This document shows positions 11,029 through 21,992 of a stretch of 64,000 nucleotides of DNA, in pieces. Numbering within the stretch: the first letter of the stretch is position 1; the number at the start of each line of letters is the position of its first letter. This DNA comes from Podospora pseudoanserina. Its lineage: Eukaryota; Ascomycota; Sordariomycetes; Sordariales; Podosporaceae. Made by a program: the position numbers and the translations under genes. Location of the stretch: NCBI RefSeq assembly GCF_035222485.1, contig NC_085922.1:3301001-3365000 (forward strand), written 5' to 3'. The notes beneath the pieces were generated by a model. The model saw nothing but the letters and a program-made list of their open reading frames with translations. It did no database searches and had not been told where the DNA came from.

Positions 11029-14000
11029 ATGAGCGGGCAATCACCCACCGGGCGCGAGACCTTCTCGCTGCTCGCAGCGGCTGCGGGCTCCCCCTCCCGC
11101 AGCGAGTCGACTCCCTCTCTCTCCAGGGAGGAGGCTCAGGTGCTCGAGGCCGTGGCCGTTTCTGTTTCTAGGCCTCCTGCTGCTGTTGTTGTGACTGTTG
11201 GGATTGCAGCAGGGGCGGTGGAGGCTGGGGAGCAGACTGGTCCGTCGGCCGCCGAGGCGGATTCTGACTCTGAGACGCTCATGGGCGATGAGGAAGAGGA
11301 GGAAGCTGAGGCGGACGGCTCCGGGTCGTCTTCGTCGGGGGGCGCTGCTACTCGCAATAGCTTTCTGACTCCGGGGTGTGACCAGGGGATTGGGAAGGTG
11401 CTCGAGGATTTGAGGAAGGCGGAGGAGGCGAACAGGCGGGAGTGGGAGGAGAGGGAGAGGGCGAGGGTGGAGAGGGAGGAGGAGGTGAGGAGGTTGACGG
11501 GTAGGTTTCTTCCTTTTTCTCTTGTTGTTTGATTTCGTCGTAGCTTTCTGGATTTGGAACGAGTCAGTTTTCACTTGGGCTTTTGTTGCTTTGGACTCGG
11601 CAAAGTCGCCTTGGGGTGGACGAGCACACTCACCTTGCCTTTTGCTTTTTGTTCCATTTTCGAGTCTGGTCTCAATCCCGGCAAGTAGCCTTGAGATGGA
11701 AGAACACACACACCTTCCTCATCCTCGAGTCTTTGGGCATCGGCCTCGTGCTCAGATGGTTTGGGGCAATAGCTGGACTTGGACTTGGTCCAAGCATGGT
11801 TGATTGCTCGGGTTGCTCTAGCATCATTGCTCTTCGACAGCATGGCCATTTGATGCTTGACCCTTTGACTTTCCCGTTCCTTTCTTTTCATGTTTCTTCC
11901 AATTGTAGCCGCCGACTTGACTTTGATTCAAGTTTGGTTGTTTGCTCGGACGGCGTTGTTGATTGTTGACTGGGCGATCTCACCATGATCAACTTGTTTC
12001 CCTTGCCTTTCGTTCCATCCTTCTCTCCCGAGTGGGTGGATAGCTGGTTGGATTTCTGTTACAGCTGTGTTCCTCTTTTAGTTAGGATATAGAAAGAAGA
12101 TTGAAGTCAGGATGAATGCTAACGTCACTTGCACAGAAGAGAGAACTGCGGCGGTGGTTGGGTGGCGTGCTGGCGTGGAAGTTGAGCCGGGTGAGCCGGT
12201 ACGTGAACAACGACAACAATGCCTGCAGTAATTACAGTGCAGGCCTAGGGAGCAGTCACTGATGGGACAATAGTTGGTGGCAGGGAGCGCTGGGGTGGTG
12301 GGAGCGCAAGGGTCTGCCCTAAAGGGCGACCTCGACGCTCCTCGGCAAACACTCTCCTCTTCACGACCCAGCGAAGACGAAGCGTGAGTGTCCCGACCTA
12401 CCTCCCGCTCTTTCGACTCGATCTTTTTGCTAATATCACCAAGTAGCAACATGGATCCAGGAGAGACCCGTCGCCAACTTGTTGGCAACCTCAAGGAGGC
12501 TACGGCCAGGCGTGGTTAGTTCATTTTGCATGCTCTTCACTGACACCCATCCCCAGCCCTCGACCACGGCGGGACCTTCCTCTGTGTGGTCGCCCTCTGA
12601 ACCCCCCTCAGCCTACTGCTTTGTGGAGCTTGGACCACCCGAGAGCTCAAGTGAGTTTGAGAGTATTCTAGCTGTTTTTCTCGCGGGGCTTTGGAGAGTT
12701 TCCTTTTCTCTCTTCATCACCAACAGCCCAAAAAATGGACGGCCGTTTCGAACAGAACGTCACCAGCGGCATCCTTTCCCTTACCGCTGGTGACGATGAC
12801 TTCACCCGTCACCGTCCCGACCCCATCAACGTCCAAGCCGCCCAGGCCCACGCTTCTCGTTCGGGTTCTCAACGCCCAGTCGCGGTTCACAACCCGCCTG
12901 AGGCTGCGGAGAGAGCTGATAGAGGTCACTTACCCCCTCACCAATCTGTTGTCTTTCACACCTTTGCTGCGACCTTTTCACCCACTGTTTGCTCGCTCAC
13001 CCTCCCCTCTTCCTTTTTTCTCTTCTTCTCTTCTTCACTCAGCAACAACACAACGACTTGGTCAGCCTGCTAACATGAAGCCGACAGGCAACAACAACGA
13101 GATGTCCCAGACATCCGCAGCGGAGGGCTTCGGCCGAGTCGGTGGCCCTGGGGAGCGCCCGGGCAGCATAGCTGCCTCGTCTGTTTACTCAGACGACCTC
13201 GCTCGCGGGGAGGGTCAACCTTGGGGACCCACTGGTGATGACGCAGATCCCTTCACTGCGTCATACACCAACGAGGAGGGGGAGCGATTCCCCTCCGAAA
13301 TTCAACCGCTCCGGGTTGGTCTCGCTGGCCAACCCGCTTCCGGCCTGAAGCGCTTTTCAGCGCTTCAAAACTACTCGTACCCGGCGACGTCCGCTCGCCA
13401 TCAGAGCATCCTTCGGGATTACTCCGCCTGGGCGGCCGAGCGCGGCCCTGGGCATGATGATGGTATGAATCTTCCATCTCATTTCATGTTCTTTTCCCTT
13501 TTCATCCCGGTCGCTCCTCCGAATTTCATTTTCGCCAACAGTCACTAACAAACTTTTGGGCAGAAGGGTGGTCCAACTGGGACTACGAGGAGGCGAGAGC
13601 CAATGATCTTCGGATCTATGGCGAGGAAGACTCTGGCGAGGGTCCTTCCGGCGAGCAGTCAGACTCTTATGAGTCTATTTACGCTTGCTCCTCGCCCGAC
13701 CCCGGGGAAGTCTCTCCCTCGGGAGAACCCCAAGCTCTCCCCCAGCCGACGAGAGCTCACCAGCACCACCAAGAGTCAGCTGACTCTTCTCGTCTTCTTC
13801 CTCCCCGCGCCGATCTCCAAGGCCGGGACGACTCACCGCTCGACCAATACATGCCGGTCGAGGCCCAAGCCGGCCCCTCTGCGCCTCGGCGCACGGGCAC
13901 CAAGAACCTCTTCGGAGATGGCGGTTGGCTGGCTGATACCAGCTCCTCCGCGCAGCAGACCCCAGCTCAAAAGAAGCTGGAGAAGATCACCGGTCCCAGG

Positions 14001-14555
14001 AGGAGCCCGACCAAGCCCAAGTCCCGCTTCCTTGGCGGCTTCATGAAGAAAGCTCGCGGGATCGTCGAATCACCCTCTCGCACCTTCGGCCCCCCGCTTC
14101 GCCGCTCGCCAGCTTCGATGCCACAGCCGCCTCGCAGTGGTGAAGAACCTCCCACCCCACCACCCCAGATCCCTCGCCAATCTCAGCTCGTCATCTCCCT
14201 CAACCCTCGCGAGCAATCCCTTATTTACTGTGAGCTCGACTTCGCCATCGCCGACGCTCTCAACGACTACATCATGTCGCAGTTCAACCTCGGCCGAGTT
14301 GATCATGCCACTATCAAGAAGACCGCCGACGAGTGGGCCAAGAAGGGTTTACCCAAAGTCAAGGGCTTCCGCTACGACGTCGACACCCAATTGTCCATCC
14401 TCCGCGCCCATATCGAGCAGTTCAAGTTCTACGGTCAGGCCGCCACGACCGTCCCGTCCATGCTCGGCATCATCGACACCATGAGGACCACGGCCCGCGA
14501 GATGCGTCTCCGCACTTACTGCGTTCCTGATGTGGTGATTAGCAAGTGGCTCTAG
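11029..14555 (+). CDS. Multi-exon protein of unknown function, about 747 aa
   Basis: Proposed exons are 11029-11500, 12447-12514, 12557-12650, 12727-12924, 13043-13462 and 13564-14555, all with GT-AG borders and matching phases. The first exon is Ser/Ala/Glu-rich and ends in a charged, probably coiled-coil stretch (about residues 120-156). The middle is Ser/Pro-rich and disordered. The last exon ends in a compact helical region of about 120 residues (from SLNPREQSLIYCELDFAIAD to VPDVVISKWL) that looks like a genuine folded domain, but I do not recognise it. The 3' half, from exon 4, is well supported by codon use. The link to exon 1 needs an unusually long 946-bp intron and is weaker; an internal start at 12735 (AAAAATGGAC) is an alternative. 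Confidence 0.55.
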
Positions 14556-15881
14556 GACATTACTTCCTTCTTCGCCTTCATCTCAGTCGAGCGCCATAGA
14601 ATCGACCTCCTCCAAACGGCCAAAGCCTTCTTTGAATCCTGTCGCGCGCGTGAAATTGCCCCAGCCAGGACCCGCTGACACGCATCGACGAGGGATTCCG
14701 ATGCCTATTTCGACTGGTTCCAGGCCTCTCTGCATTATCTGCACGCCTATCGAAGTCTTTTCAACACCTCTCTGCATCACAAGAAGGCCTATTCGATGAT
14801 CTTTCGAACGCCTATCAGTTGCGATTTGAGGCATATTTACATCAGTTTGAGGCCTATTAGATTTTTTCGACGCCTATTTCGTTTATTTTGAGGCCTGTTG
14901 GATGTTTTTCGACGCCTACCGAGTTTAGTTTGATGCCTTTTCAGTTCAGTTTGACACGTGGTTGATTTCTTTTCAAGGGTATATTTGCATCAAACGAAGG
15001 GAGGAGGAGTGGAATGGAAGGGAGCAGGGGTTGCATGGAAGGAGGGAGGAATTGCATGGAAAGAATGGAGTCTGGAGGACATGGAAAGGATGGAGGGCAT
15101 GGAAATTTGATTTTGAAAACTTGTTTGGGATCGGGCATTGCAAGGTGTTGGGGATAAGCGTATACACATCAGTTGAGATGGAAGACTGCGTTTGAGACTT
15201 TGGATGATCAGTGTGATGTGTAATTGTGTCTTGTGTGAATGTGATGTGTGATCAATGTCTATTGCGCTGTGTGCTAGGTGTGCAATGTGCTTTTCAATGC
15301 CTCCATTAATTTGTTCAAGCCTCGATTGATCTCTTGAAAGGCCTCAACCTCATCTGTCGCTCTCAAAGTCACTGCTATTGTCCCGAATGACTCCTTCAGC
15401 CTGTGAATAGCTTCATCGCTTGAATACCCCAACATCCAGACACACCACCATCTGGACCCCAGCCCTGCGATAACTCCCATGTCCTCTTATAGTAATCTCT
15501 TGATGGTGTGTTACACCTCACGTGACGAACGAAAATAAATTTGATAATGGTGTTGGTGATCGCCCCGTTTTGAAGCAGGTTTCGCTCGACGCCTTCGGTG
15601 TGACATCATAGGCCAGACCCCATCACCAACGACCTCATCAGCCAAGAACGAAATTCCATTTTCATAACCACAACGTCAGCACCTTTCAGCCGCCTTCCTT
15701 TTCGCACAAATCAAGAATTCTGACCTTCATACACTAGGCACAGACGAACCCTTATTTCAGTCGGTCGCTCCCTAGTCCCTGCACCAGCAGCCGTTCAAGC
15801 TCTGATCATCCATCCCCTAGCTCACATTCTCCATCTCATCACCCACATTCAAAACACATACCACAGAGAGAGGAAAAAAAA
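14556..15881. other. Intergenic region with minisatellite and purine-rich tract
   Basis: Holds the 21-bp minisatellite at 14700-14951, then a purine-rich low-complexity stretch (about 14995-15110) built from GGAAGG and GCATGGAA words. The last 350 bp before 15882 are pyrimidine-rich and probably contain the promoter of the glycine-zipper gene. A 68-codon minus-strand frame (15274-15480) is the only other candidate and is not supported. Confidence 0.6.
14700..14951. repeat. 21-bp minisatellite A, about 12 degenerate copies
   Basis: About twelve head-to-tail units, nearly all 20-22 bp, each opening with a GAGGCCTATT- or GACGCCTATT-like core followed by a T-rich stretch. The array is 252 bp, exactly 12 x 21. 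It starts 145 bp after the stop of the preceding gene. Stops in most frames argue against coding. The same period and GGCCT core recur in the second array at 17451-17770. Confidence 0.8.
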
Positions 15882-16724
15882 ATGCCACGATCTTACCGCT
15901 CCGACAGCTCCCCCGAGCGAGAAAGAGAAGACTACTACCGCCCCTCCCGTCACCGCTCCGTCACCCCCGGCCCCAACACCCGCGGTCCTTCCCGTCCAAG
16001 AGATTACTCTCCCTCTTCCCGCGGAGGGGGCCGCGCAGACGAGTACTACGCCTCGGGCGCTTTGCAGGAGCGACACCCCCACTTTGAATACGAAGACCAC
16101 ACCCCCTTTTACCGCCCCGACCCACGCGATCGTGATACGTTGCAGATCCCGCGTGACGGCTATCGCCGGTCTTCTAGGCCGAGAACAACCCGCACCAGTA
16201 CCGATGATAGTCTGACAACGGGAACGACGTATACAGGTGACACAACCACCATCATCCCTCGCTCTAGCCGTGGCCGTTCCAGATCGTCTAGCAGTTCCTC
16301 TTCGCGATCTTCATCACCAGACATCCACCACCGCAAACGGGGTCCGATTCGGCAGGCGAAGAAATCGCTTCAGGAAACTTTTACTCCGTCTACTTCTGGC
16401 TTGGGGGTGGGGGTTCTAGGTGCTATTGTTGGTGGTCTGGCGGCACGAGAGGCGGTGGAGCATTTACCTCCGAAGTCGAGATCAAAGAGTAGATCGGGGA
16501 GTCACAGCAAGAGTAAGCATGACAAGGTTGCGGTTCTGGGCACGGTGCTAGGGGCGGCGATTGGGGGGTTGGGGGCGAATGCGATTGAGAGGCATATTGA
16601 GAGGAAAAAGGGGATTGAGGAGAGTTGGGGACGGAGGGAGGGGGAGTTGGCTAGGTTGGAGGAACGGGTGAAGGAGGCGGAGGGGGGGAGGGATAGGGAG
16701 TATGAAAGGGGGAGGAGGTACTGA
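15882..16724 (+). CDS. Glycine-zipper, Arg/Ser-rich protein, 280 aa
   Basis: Single-exon gene starting at an ATG right after an A-rich leader. The first 165 residues are Arg/Ser/Pro-rich and disordered (RS-type clusters such as RSRSSSSSS). They are followed by two short glycine-zipper hydrophobic segments, about residues 173-190 (LGVGVLGAIVGGLAA) and 215-235 (VAVLGTVLGAAIGGLGANA). The C-terminus is a charged, probably helical tail. The paired small-residue segments resemble glycine-zipper 2TM domains, which associate with or oligomerise in membranes. No catalytic motif is present and no specific function can be given. Confidence 0.75.
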   Translation: MPRSYRSDSSPEREREDYYRPSRHRSVTPGPNTRGPSRPRDYSPSSRGGGRADEYYASGALQERHPHFEYEDHTPFYRPDPRDRDTLQIPRDGYRRSSRPRTTRTSTDDSLTTGTTYTGDTTTIIPRSSRGRSRSSSSSSSRSSSPDIHHRKRGPIRQAKKSLQETFTPSTSGLGVGVLGAIVGGLAAREAVEHLPPKSRSKSRSGSHSKSKHDKVAVLGTVLGAAIGGLGANAIERHIERKKGIEESWGRREGELARLEERVKEAEGGRDREYERGRRY

Positions 16725-16939
16725 TGGGGGTTTGTTGAGGAGTGGTTATGAGGTTATGATCTGATGATAGGGGTGGCTTTTGGTTTGTTTGGCGTTGGTA
16801 TGAGTCAGGGATGGCATATCTATTGGAATTTCTGTTGCCAATGCTGTATGCTGGAATGACAGTTTTCTGACTCATCTTCCAGTGTTCTCTTCTACCAAAT
16901 GACCCCATCCTCCTCCATCCAGTGATTAGTGATTAGACG

Positions 16940-17330
16940 TCAGTGCAAGACAATGTCTTGATATTGGTCGTCTGCCAAGCCCTTGTCATAATCACCGCCC
17001 GTAAAACCATGGAGAAAGCCGTTACCGATGACGATTCACTGCGGATAGTCATCGGTGTCTCAGTCCCCGATCTTGACATAAGAGTTGTCAAGGTCAGGTT
17101 CACGGAGAGGACGGAGGATAAAGGGAGCCGGGCACCCTGGGATGATGTGGATCTCGTCGTTCTTCTCTGCATCCCTTGGGCACAGGCCGAAGGGAGCAGT
17201 TGCGTCATTTGTGAGGAGAAGCTTGCGCTCCCAGAGACGGGCCAGAAGGTGGTAGACAAGCTTTGCTTGCTTGGAGAGGGCCGAGTCATGTAGGCCAGAA
17301 GCGCTTGGAAACTCTCCAGAAGACACCCTC
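16940..17330 (-). pseudogene. Decayed partial copy of the neighbouring HET gene (C-terminal end)
   Basis: On the minus strand this segment reads closely like the last 120 or so residues of the HET gene at 17807-20036. Shared stretches include YHLLA-LWER, PRDA-K-DE-H-IPGCPAPFILR and the terminal GNGF-HGF motif, and both end in I-LH before the stop. It lacks the HET domain and carries about two breaks, so it is a relic. It has the same orientation as the intact gene and lies just beyond its 3' end, with the second minisatellite between them. This suggests a tandem duplication followed by loss of the 5' part. Confidence 0.75.
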
Positions 17331-17450
17331 GACTGAAGCGTCTTCCAAAGCTCCAGTACCTATGGAGAAACTTGGCAGTAGAACCCGATGGATTAGCAAG
17401 AGGGAACCTTTACGGGGTCCCCTATTTGTCTTACCAGCGTCCCCCTCCAT

Positions 17451-17770
17451 AACTATCTTTGAAGGTCTTTTAGCTATCTTTTAAGGCCTTTTAACTATCT
17501 TTAAGGCCTTTAGATTTTTTTAAAGACCTCTAAATTATCTTCTACGACCTGTAAACTATCTTAAAGGACCTTTAACTATCCTTTAAGGCTCTTTAACTAT
17601 CTTGAAGGGCCTTTCGCTATTTTTTTAAGGCTTTTTAACAATCTTTAAAAGCCTTTAAATTATCTTTTGAGGCTTTTTAATTATCCTTTAACGCTTTTTG
17701 ATTATCCTTTATGACCTTTAAATTATGCTTAAAGCCTTTAAACCATCTTTTAAGGCCTTCAAACTATCCG
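17451..17770. repeat. 21-bp minisatellite B, about 15 degenerate copies
   Basis: About fifteen AT-rich units of 19-22 bp, mostly 21, with core AAGGCCTTTAAACTATC. It spans about 320 bp between the HET relic and the stop of the intact HET gene, ending 37 bp before that stop. Individual units differ at several positions, so the array is old or mutated. It shares period and GGCCT core with array A at 14700-14951. Confidence 0.85.
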
Positions 17771-17806
17771 GTGTGCTTACAAAGATCAAAGCGCGCCCTT
17801 ATCTTC

Positions 17807-20036
17807 CTAGTGCAGAGCAATCTTCTCCTCCGCCACCCCCTTTCCGAGTCCACCATCACCACCCATAAACCCATGGTAGAACCCATTCCCAACCACCATG
17901 TACTGCGGCAGCGCATCGCTCTCCCAATCGCCCAACTGCCAGTTCGTATTCACATTGGGGCCATCCAGTCTCCGAAGAATGAACGGCGCCGGGCACCCTG
18001 GAATAACATGCACCTCGTCGCCTTTCTGCGCATCCCTCGGTGCCAGACCAATCTTGTCATCATTTCCCGTGACGAACAACCTTCGCTCCCAGAGGCAAGC
18101 AAGAAGGTGGTAGATCATCTTCGAGTCGTGGGAGACAACCAAATCATGGACTGCATCTTGGTTGCTGGCCAGGGCCATGGCGCGAATAAAGTCAGAGGCA
18201 AAGTCGGAGATCCATCCAGGAACCCAGGTGGGAACCCATTCGTCAATGATCGGTTGGATGTTGAAGGGATCGACGCCAACTTCTGTCTGAGGCTGCGGGG
18301 TGGTGCCCTCCGTGGCAGGAGCAGGACTCTTGGGACCAGGACTCTTAGGAGCAGGATTAACCAGATCCCAAAGCGACCTCAACCTCGAATAATCCGATTG
18401 CTCCTCCCCCTCCGAAGCCGTCGTCGGACGCCCATACGATAGACGATCCCCATCAATCTCGGTCGAGTCGTTAATCATCGTCCTCCAAAACGCATCCGTC
18501 CTCTCATCATTAGTCCCCGGATCCTCCCCCCACCCCTCCCTCTTCACCCCCGCCAACTCCATCCACGAGCTCAACACCCTCGGCACGTCCAACCACCGCC
18601 CCTGATCAACCAGCACCTCCCCGACCCTCCCAATAACCCCCACCCTCCTCGACTTCGTAAGCAGTATCCCATTCTTCGTCATCTTCAAATACTTGACAAA
18701 AACCTTCCTCGCCCTCTCCTCCCCCCCCTCATCAACAAAACTCGCATAAACCGCCAACCTCCTCCTCTCCATCAACGCCCACTTGGGCGGGAACGTACAA
18801 AAGCTCGCATCCGCCACCCAGCTCGGGACATGCAGCCTTCTGTAACCATCCTGCGGCCTGAACAACCTCTCCCCCATGAGCAACTCCACCCCGTCACTCT
18901 CCCCCTTCACACACGCAAACACCGCCTCCGTCAGCGCCTGCCTCAACGACAAGGTGTAATCCGGCCTGAGAAAATTCTTATTCGTAACGATGCCCAAAAA
19001 CCCGTAAAACGAGTCCCTCTTCCAGCTCACCTGCGAGCCGCAGAACTTGCGTCGGAGCTGTGTGAATGTAATAGGGGTTTTGGCTTCCAACTTTTGCTGG
19101 CGGGTGGTGACCATTGATGAGATACGTTCTTCGATCGTGACGATGGTGTCGAACCCCAAACCTCGCAGGGCTAAACGGTGGGTTTTGCAGCATTTGGCCG
19201 TCGAGTGACGGGTTAGACCGTCGACTGCGTTTTGGAGGGTGAGGTAAGGGAGTTCTTGATCCGCGAATAGGAGGGTGATTTCGGAGGGGAGGGCGAGCTC
19301 CTGGATCGTCCAGGTGCGTTTCCACCATTCCAGGTCGAGGAGGGCGGCGAAGGATTCGAAGTGGGGTTTGTAGGAGTCTTTGATGTCGGCGCGCTTGCCT
19401 TTGGTGAGGGGGGTGAAGCAGGGGAGGTCGGAGAGGTGGGTGGTGGGTTGGGAGAGGGCGGCGAAGAGGTTGAGGAGCTCGAGGGCGGAGGCGGGGGATG
19501 AAGGGGTGGTGGCGGTCACGTCGGCTGGTTTGGGGAAGTCGCCTAGCCTGGGGGATGGTCAGTACGGATTATGTCAAGGCGAGGAAAGGAGGGTCGTACC
19601 AGATGAAACACCTCCCGCAGTACTTGTAAATATCCCCTATCTTGCCCACCTGCTCACTCTTCTCGACTGGGTTCCCCTGGTCGATGCATATGGCGTCAAT
19701 CCAGAACTTCTTCGGCTCGGTCTTGTGACGGATCCGATGCAGGGCAAGCCAGAGGTTCTTCCGGATCTTGAACTGGGTGTTTTCGTTCACGGTGATGAAC
19801 TGCTCGTCGTCTTTGGTGCCCCAGGCATACGACAGAGCGTCAAAGTGGCCGTATAGATCAGGGTCAAACTCGAAGATGTCGACCCTGCAGACGATGGGAG
19901 CGGTGTCGTCCTCACTTGGCTCTAGGGTGAGGAGACGGACTTCGGCTGGGTCGAGGCCGAGGGGGGTGTAGGCGAAGCCGGATTTCCTGTAGCCGGCCCG
20001 CTGGGGCTGGGGGGATGGGCCGAGGGGGGTGGGCAT
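17807..20036 (-). CDS. HET-domain protein, 725 aa
   Basis: Heterokaryon-incompatibility (HET) domain protein; such domains trigger regulated cell death on non-self recognition in filamentous ascomycetes. Two exons, 20036-19600 and 19547-17807, are separated by a 52-bp intron (GTACGA donor, CCCAG acceptor). Splicing restores the continuous stretch RCFIW-LGDFP across the junction. HET signature blocks are FDALSYAWG (residues 65-73) and FWIDAICIDQ (111-120), followed by the R-WTIQE-type block (EWWKRTWTIQELALP) near residue 200. The C-terminal half has no recognised domain; its end is duplicated as a relic at 16940-17330. No NACHT or repeat domain is attached, so this is a stand-alone HET protein. 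Confidence 0.88.
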
Positions 20037-20716
20037 GGTGATTCAGAGTGGTATGCAATTCTCAAGTTTGAAGTGATCAGGAAAGATGAAGATGAAGGTC
20101 CCTGTGAAGGACATGTTGCGTTTTTAAACCCCACACTTCAACTCAACGACGCTGCCGCCCAACATTTCTTCAACCTCTCTCGATATGTGATGGACATTAG
20201 ACCCGGCCAGACCACTCCGACAGTCCAGGTCTAGACCTGAAGCGCGCATTCAGCCAGCCTCCAGCTCCCAGGTTGTCAATAGTTGATGCATGGAGGTGGA
20301 GTCGAGCAGGCAAATGGTAGGCCATGATGGTCAAAGACTTGAGGAATCAGAAAAGGAGTGGGATATCGACTCAATAATGGTACGAAGGTATGTAAGCAAC
20401 CCTTCTACCGTAGTGATTGGATAGACAAGCCCAATATAGAAATAGCTATCACATCGATAGACATGGTAATTTCGATCGAAATGTTGCAAAGCGTTACACA
20501 CCCCACCTCATGTCTTGGCTGTTGACGGTTTGCGGGGAGGTCACGTGGCGGTTACACCCCAACAGCAGGGGTACACCGCATGGGCCGACGCTATGCGACG
20601 TCACTTGCAACGGCCGGTGGGCTGAGCTCCAGCTGTTGCTCTTCTCTCGATGCATTCACAGCTTCGAGTTTGATGGATTGAACCCTCTTTTGCTTTTCCA
20701 ACTCAAAATATCCAAA
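20037..20716. other. Divergent promoter region (HET gene / HMG-CoA lyase)
   Basis: A 680-bp spacer between two outward-facing genes. It presumably contains both promoters. No repeat, RNA gene or further coding sequence is evident. Confidence 0.6.
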
Positions 20717-21872
20717 ATGTCGAGACTGGCGACCCTCCCCCGACGACTGGCTCTCCTCCGCCCCCTAAGGAGGACGACATGCACCGCCAGGAGCTACTCC
20801 ACAGCATCCGAACAGCGCCTCGACAACCGCGTCAAGATCGTCGAAGTAGGGCCGCGCGATGGCCTCCAAAACGAAAAGAATATCGTGCCGCTGGCGACAA
20901 AGATTGAGCTGATTGAACGACTGGCAAAGACCGGGCTTCAGACAATCGAGGCGGGTTCGTTTGTCGCTCCGAAATGGGTGCCACAAGTATGCCGCCCCCT
21001 TTCCAACAACCCTTTCCAACTCCCTAGATGCTTACCATATGAAAAACAGATGGCCAACTCCTCCGAAATCCTCTCCCACATCCTCACCACCCCACCACCC
21101 TCCCCCACCCCTAACCTACTCCTTCCTCGCCCCCAACATGAAAGGCCTCTCCAACGCCTTCTCCATCCTCGACGCAAACCCCTCCTCTTTCTCCACCGAA
21201 TCCAACCCTTCACCATCAAAACCCTCCCTCGAAATGGCCGTCTTTGCCTCGGCAACCGAAACCTTTTCCCAAAAAAACCTCAACGCCTCCATCGCCGCCT
21301 CTCTTGAAGCTTTTAGGGCGGTCATCTCCGCCGCCAAGGAAACACCCTACAACCTCCGCGTCCGCGGCTACATCTCCGTCGTCCTCGGCTGCCCCTTTGA
21401 GGGCTACGACGTCTCGCCCCACCGCGTTGCTGAGATTGCTACCGAGCTGCTCGAGATGGGAGTGGACGAGATCGCGCTGGGTGATACGACAGGCATGGGC
21501 ACTGCGCCCAGAACAAAGGACCTGTTGAATTGTCTGAGGAGCGCGGGGATAAGGAATGAGGATGTGGCGATGCACTTTCATGATACGTACGGGCAGGCGC
21601 TGGTGAACACGGCTGTGGCGTTGGAGCATGGGATCAGGACGTTCGATGCTAGTGTTAGTGGGTTGGGGGGTTGCCCGTACAGCCCCGGTGCTACCGGGAA
21701 CGTGGCGACGGAGGATGTGGTGTATTTTATGGAGAGTTTGGGGATGGATACGGGGGTTGATTTGGATGGGGTGGCCGAGGTGGGGGAGTGGATTAGCAAG
21801 GAGTTGGGGAGGGGGAATGGGAGTACCGTTGGGAGGGCGGTTTTGGGGCGGAGGAAGAGGAAGCAGGAGTGA
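20717..21872 (+). CDS. HMGCL: Hydroxymethylglutaryl-CoA lyase, mitochondrial, with an apparent frameshift
   Basis: HMG-CoA lyase cleaves HMG-CoA to acetyl-CoA and acetoacetate, the last step of leucine degradation in mitochondria. The ATG at 20717 opens an Arg-rich presequence. Next comes [16 protein letters not shown], the metal/substrate-binding start of the TIM barrel. Exon 1 (20717-20986) ends at WVPQ; after a 63-bp intron exon 2 begins MANSSEIL, as expected for the family. The body later includes FHDTYGQAL and the signature [15 protein letters not shown] with the active-site Cys. MANSSEIL and the following [12 protein letters not shown] lie in different frames: somewhere in the C-rich run at about 21085-21115 one base appears extra or two missing, and no GT-AG intron fits there. 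Either a sequencing/assembly error or a real disabling change would explain it; the rest is well conserved. Confidence 0.85.
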
Positions 21873-21992
21873 TGAGGAAGAGGGGGGATGTACATACATG
21901 CATAGGTTGATTTGGAGTTAGGGTATGAGGTTCATGAGGAAATGAGTTGTCAAAATTGGTTTATTTTATTTTGCTTTTCCGAGAGGGTGCTG

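Noticed and set aside
15274-15480. 68-codon minus-strand frame with a helical-looking C-terminus
   Set aside because: Starts with an ATG but has no splice context, family similarity or clear codon bias; too short to support.
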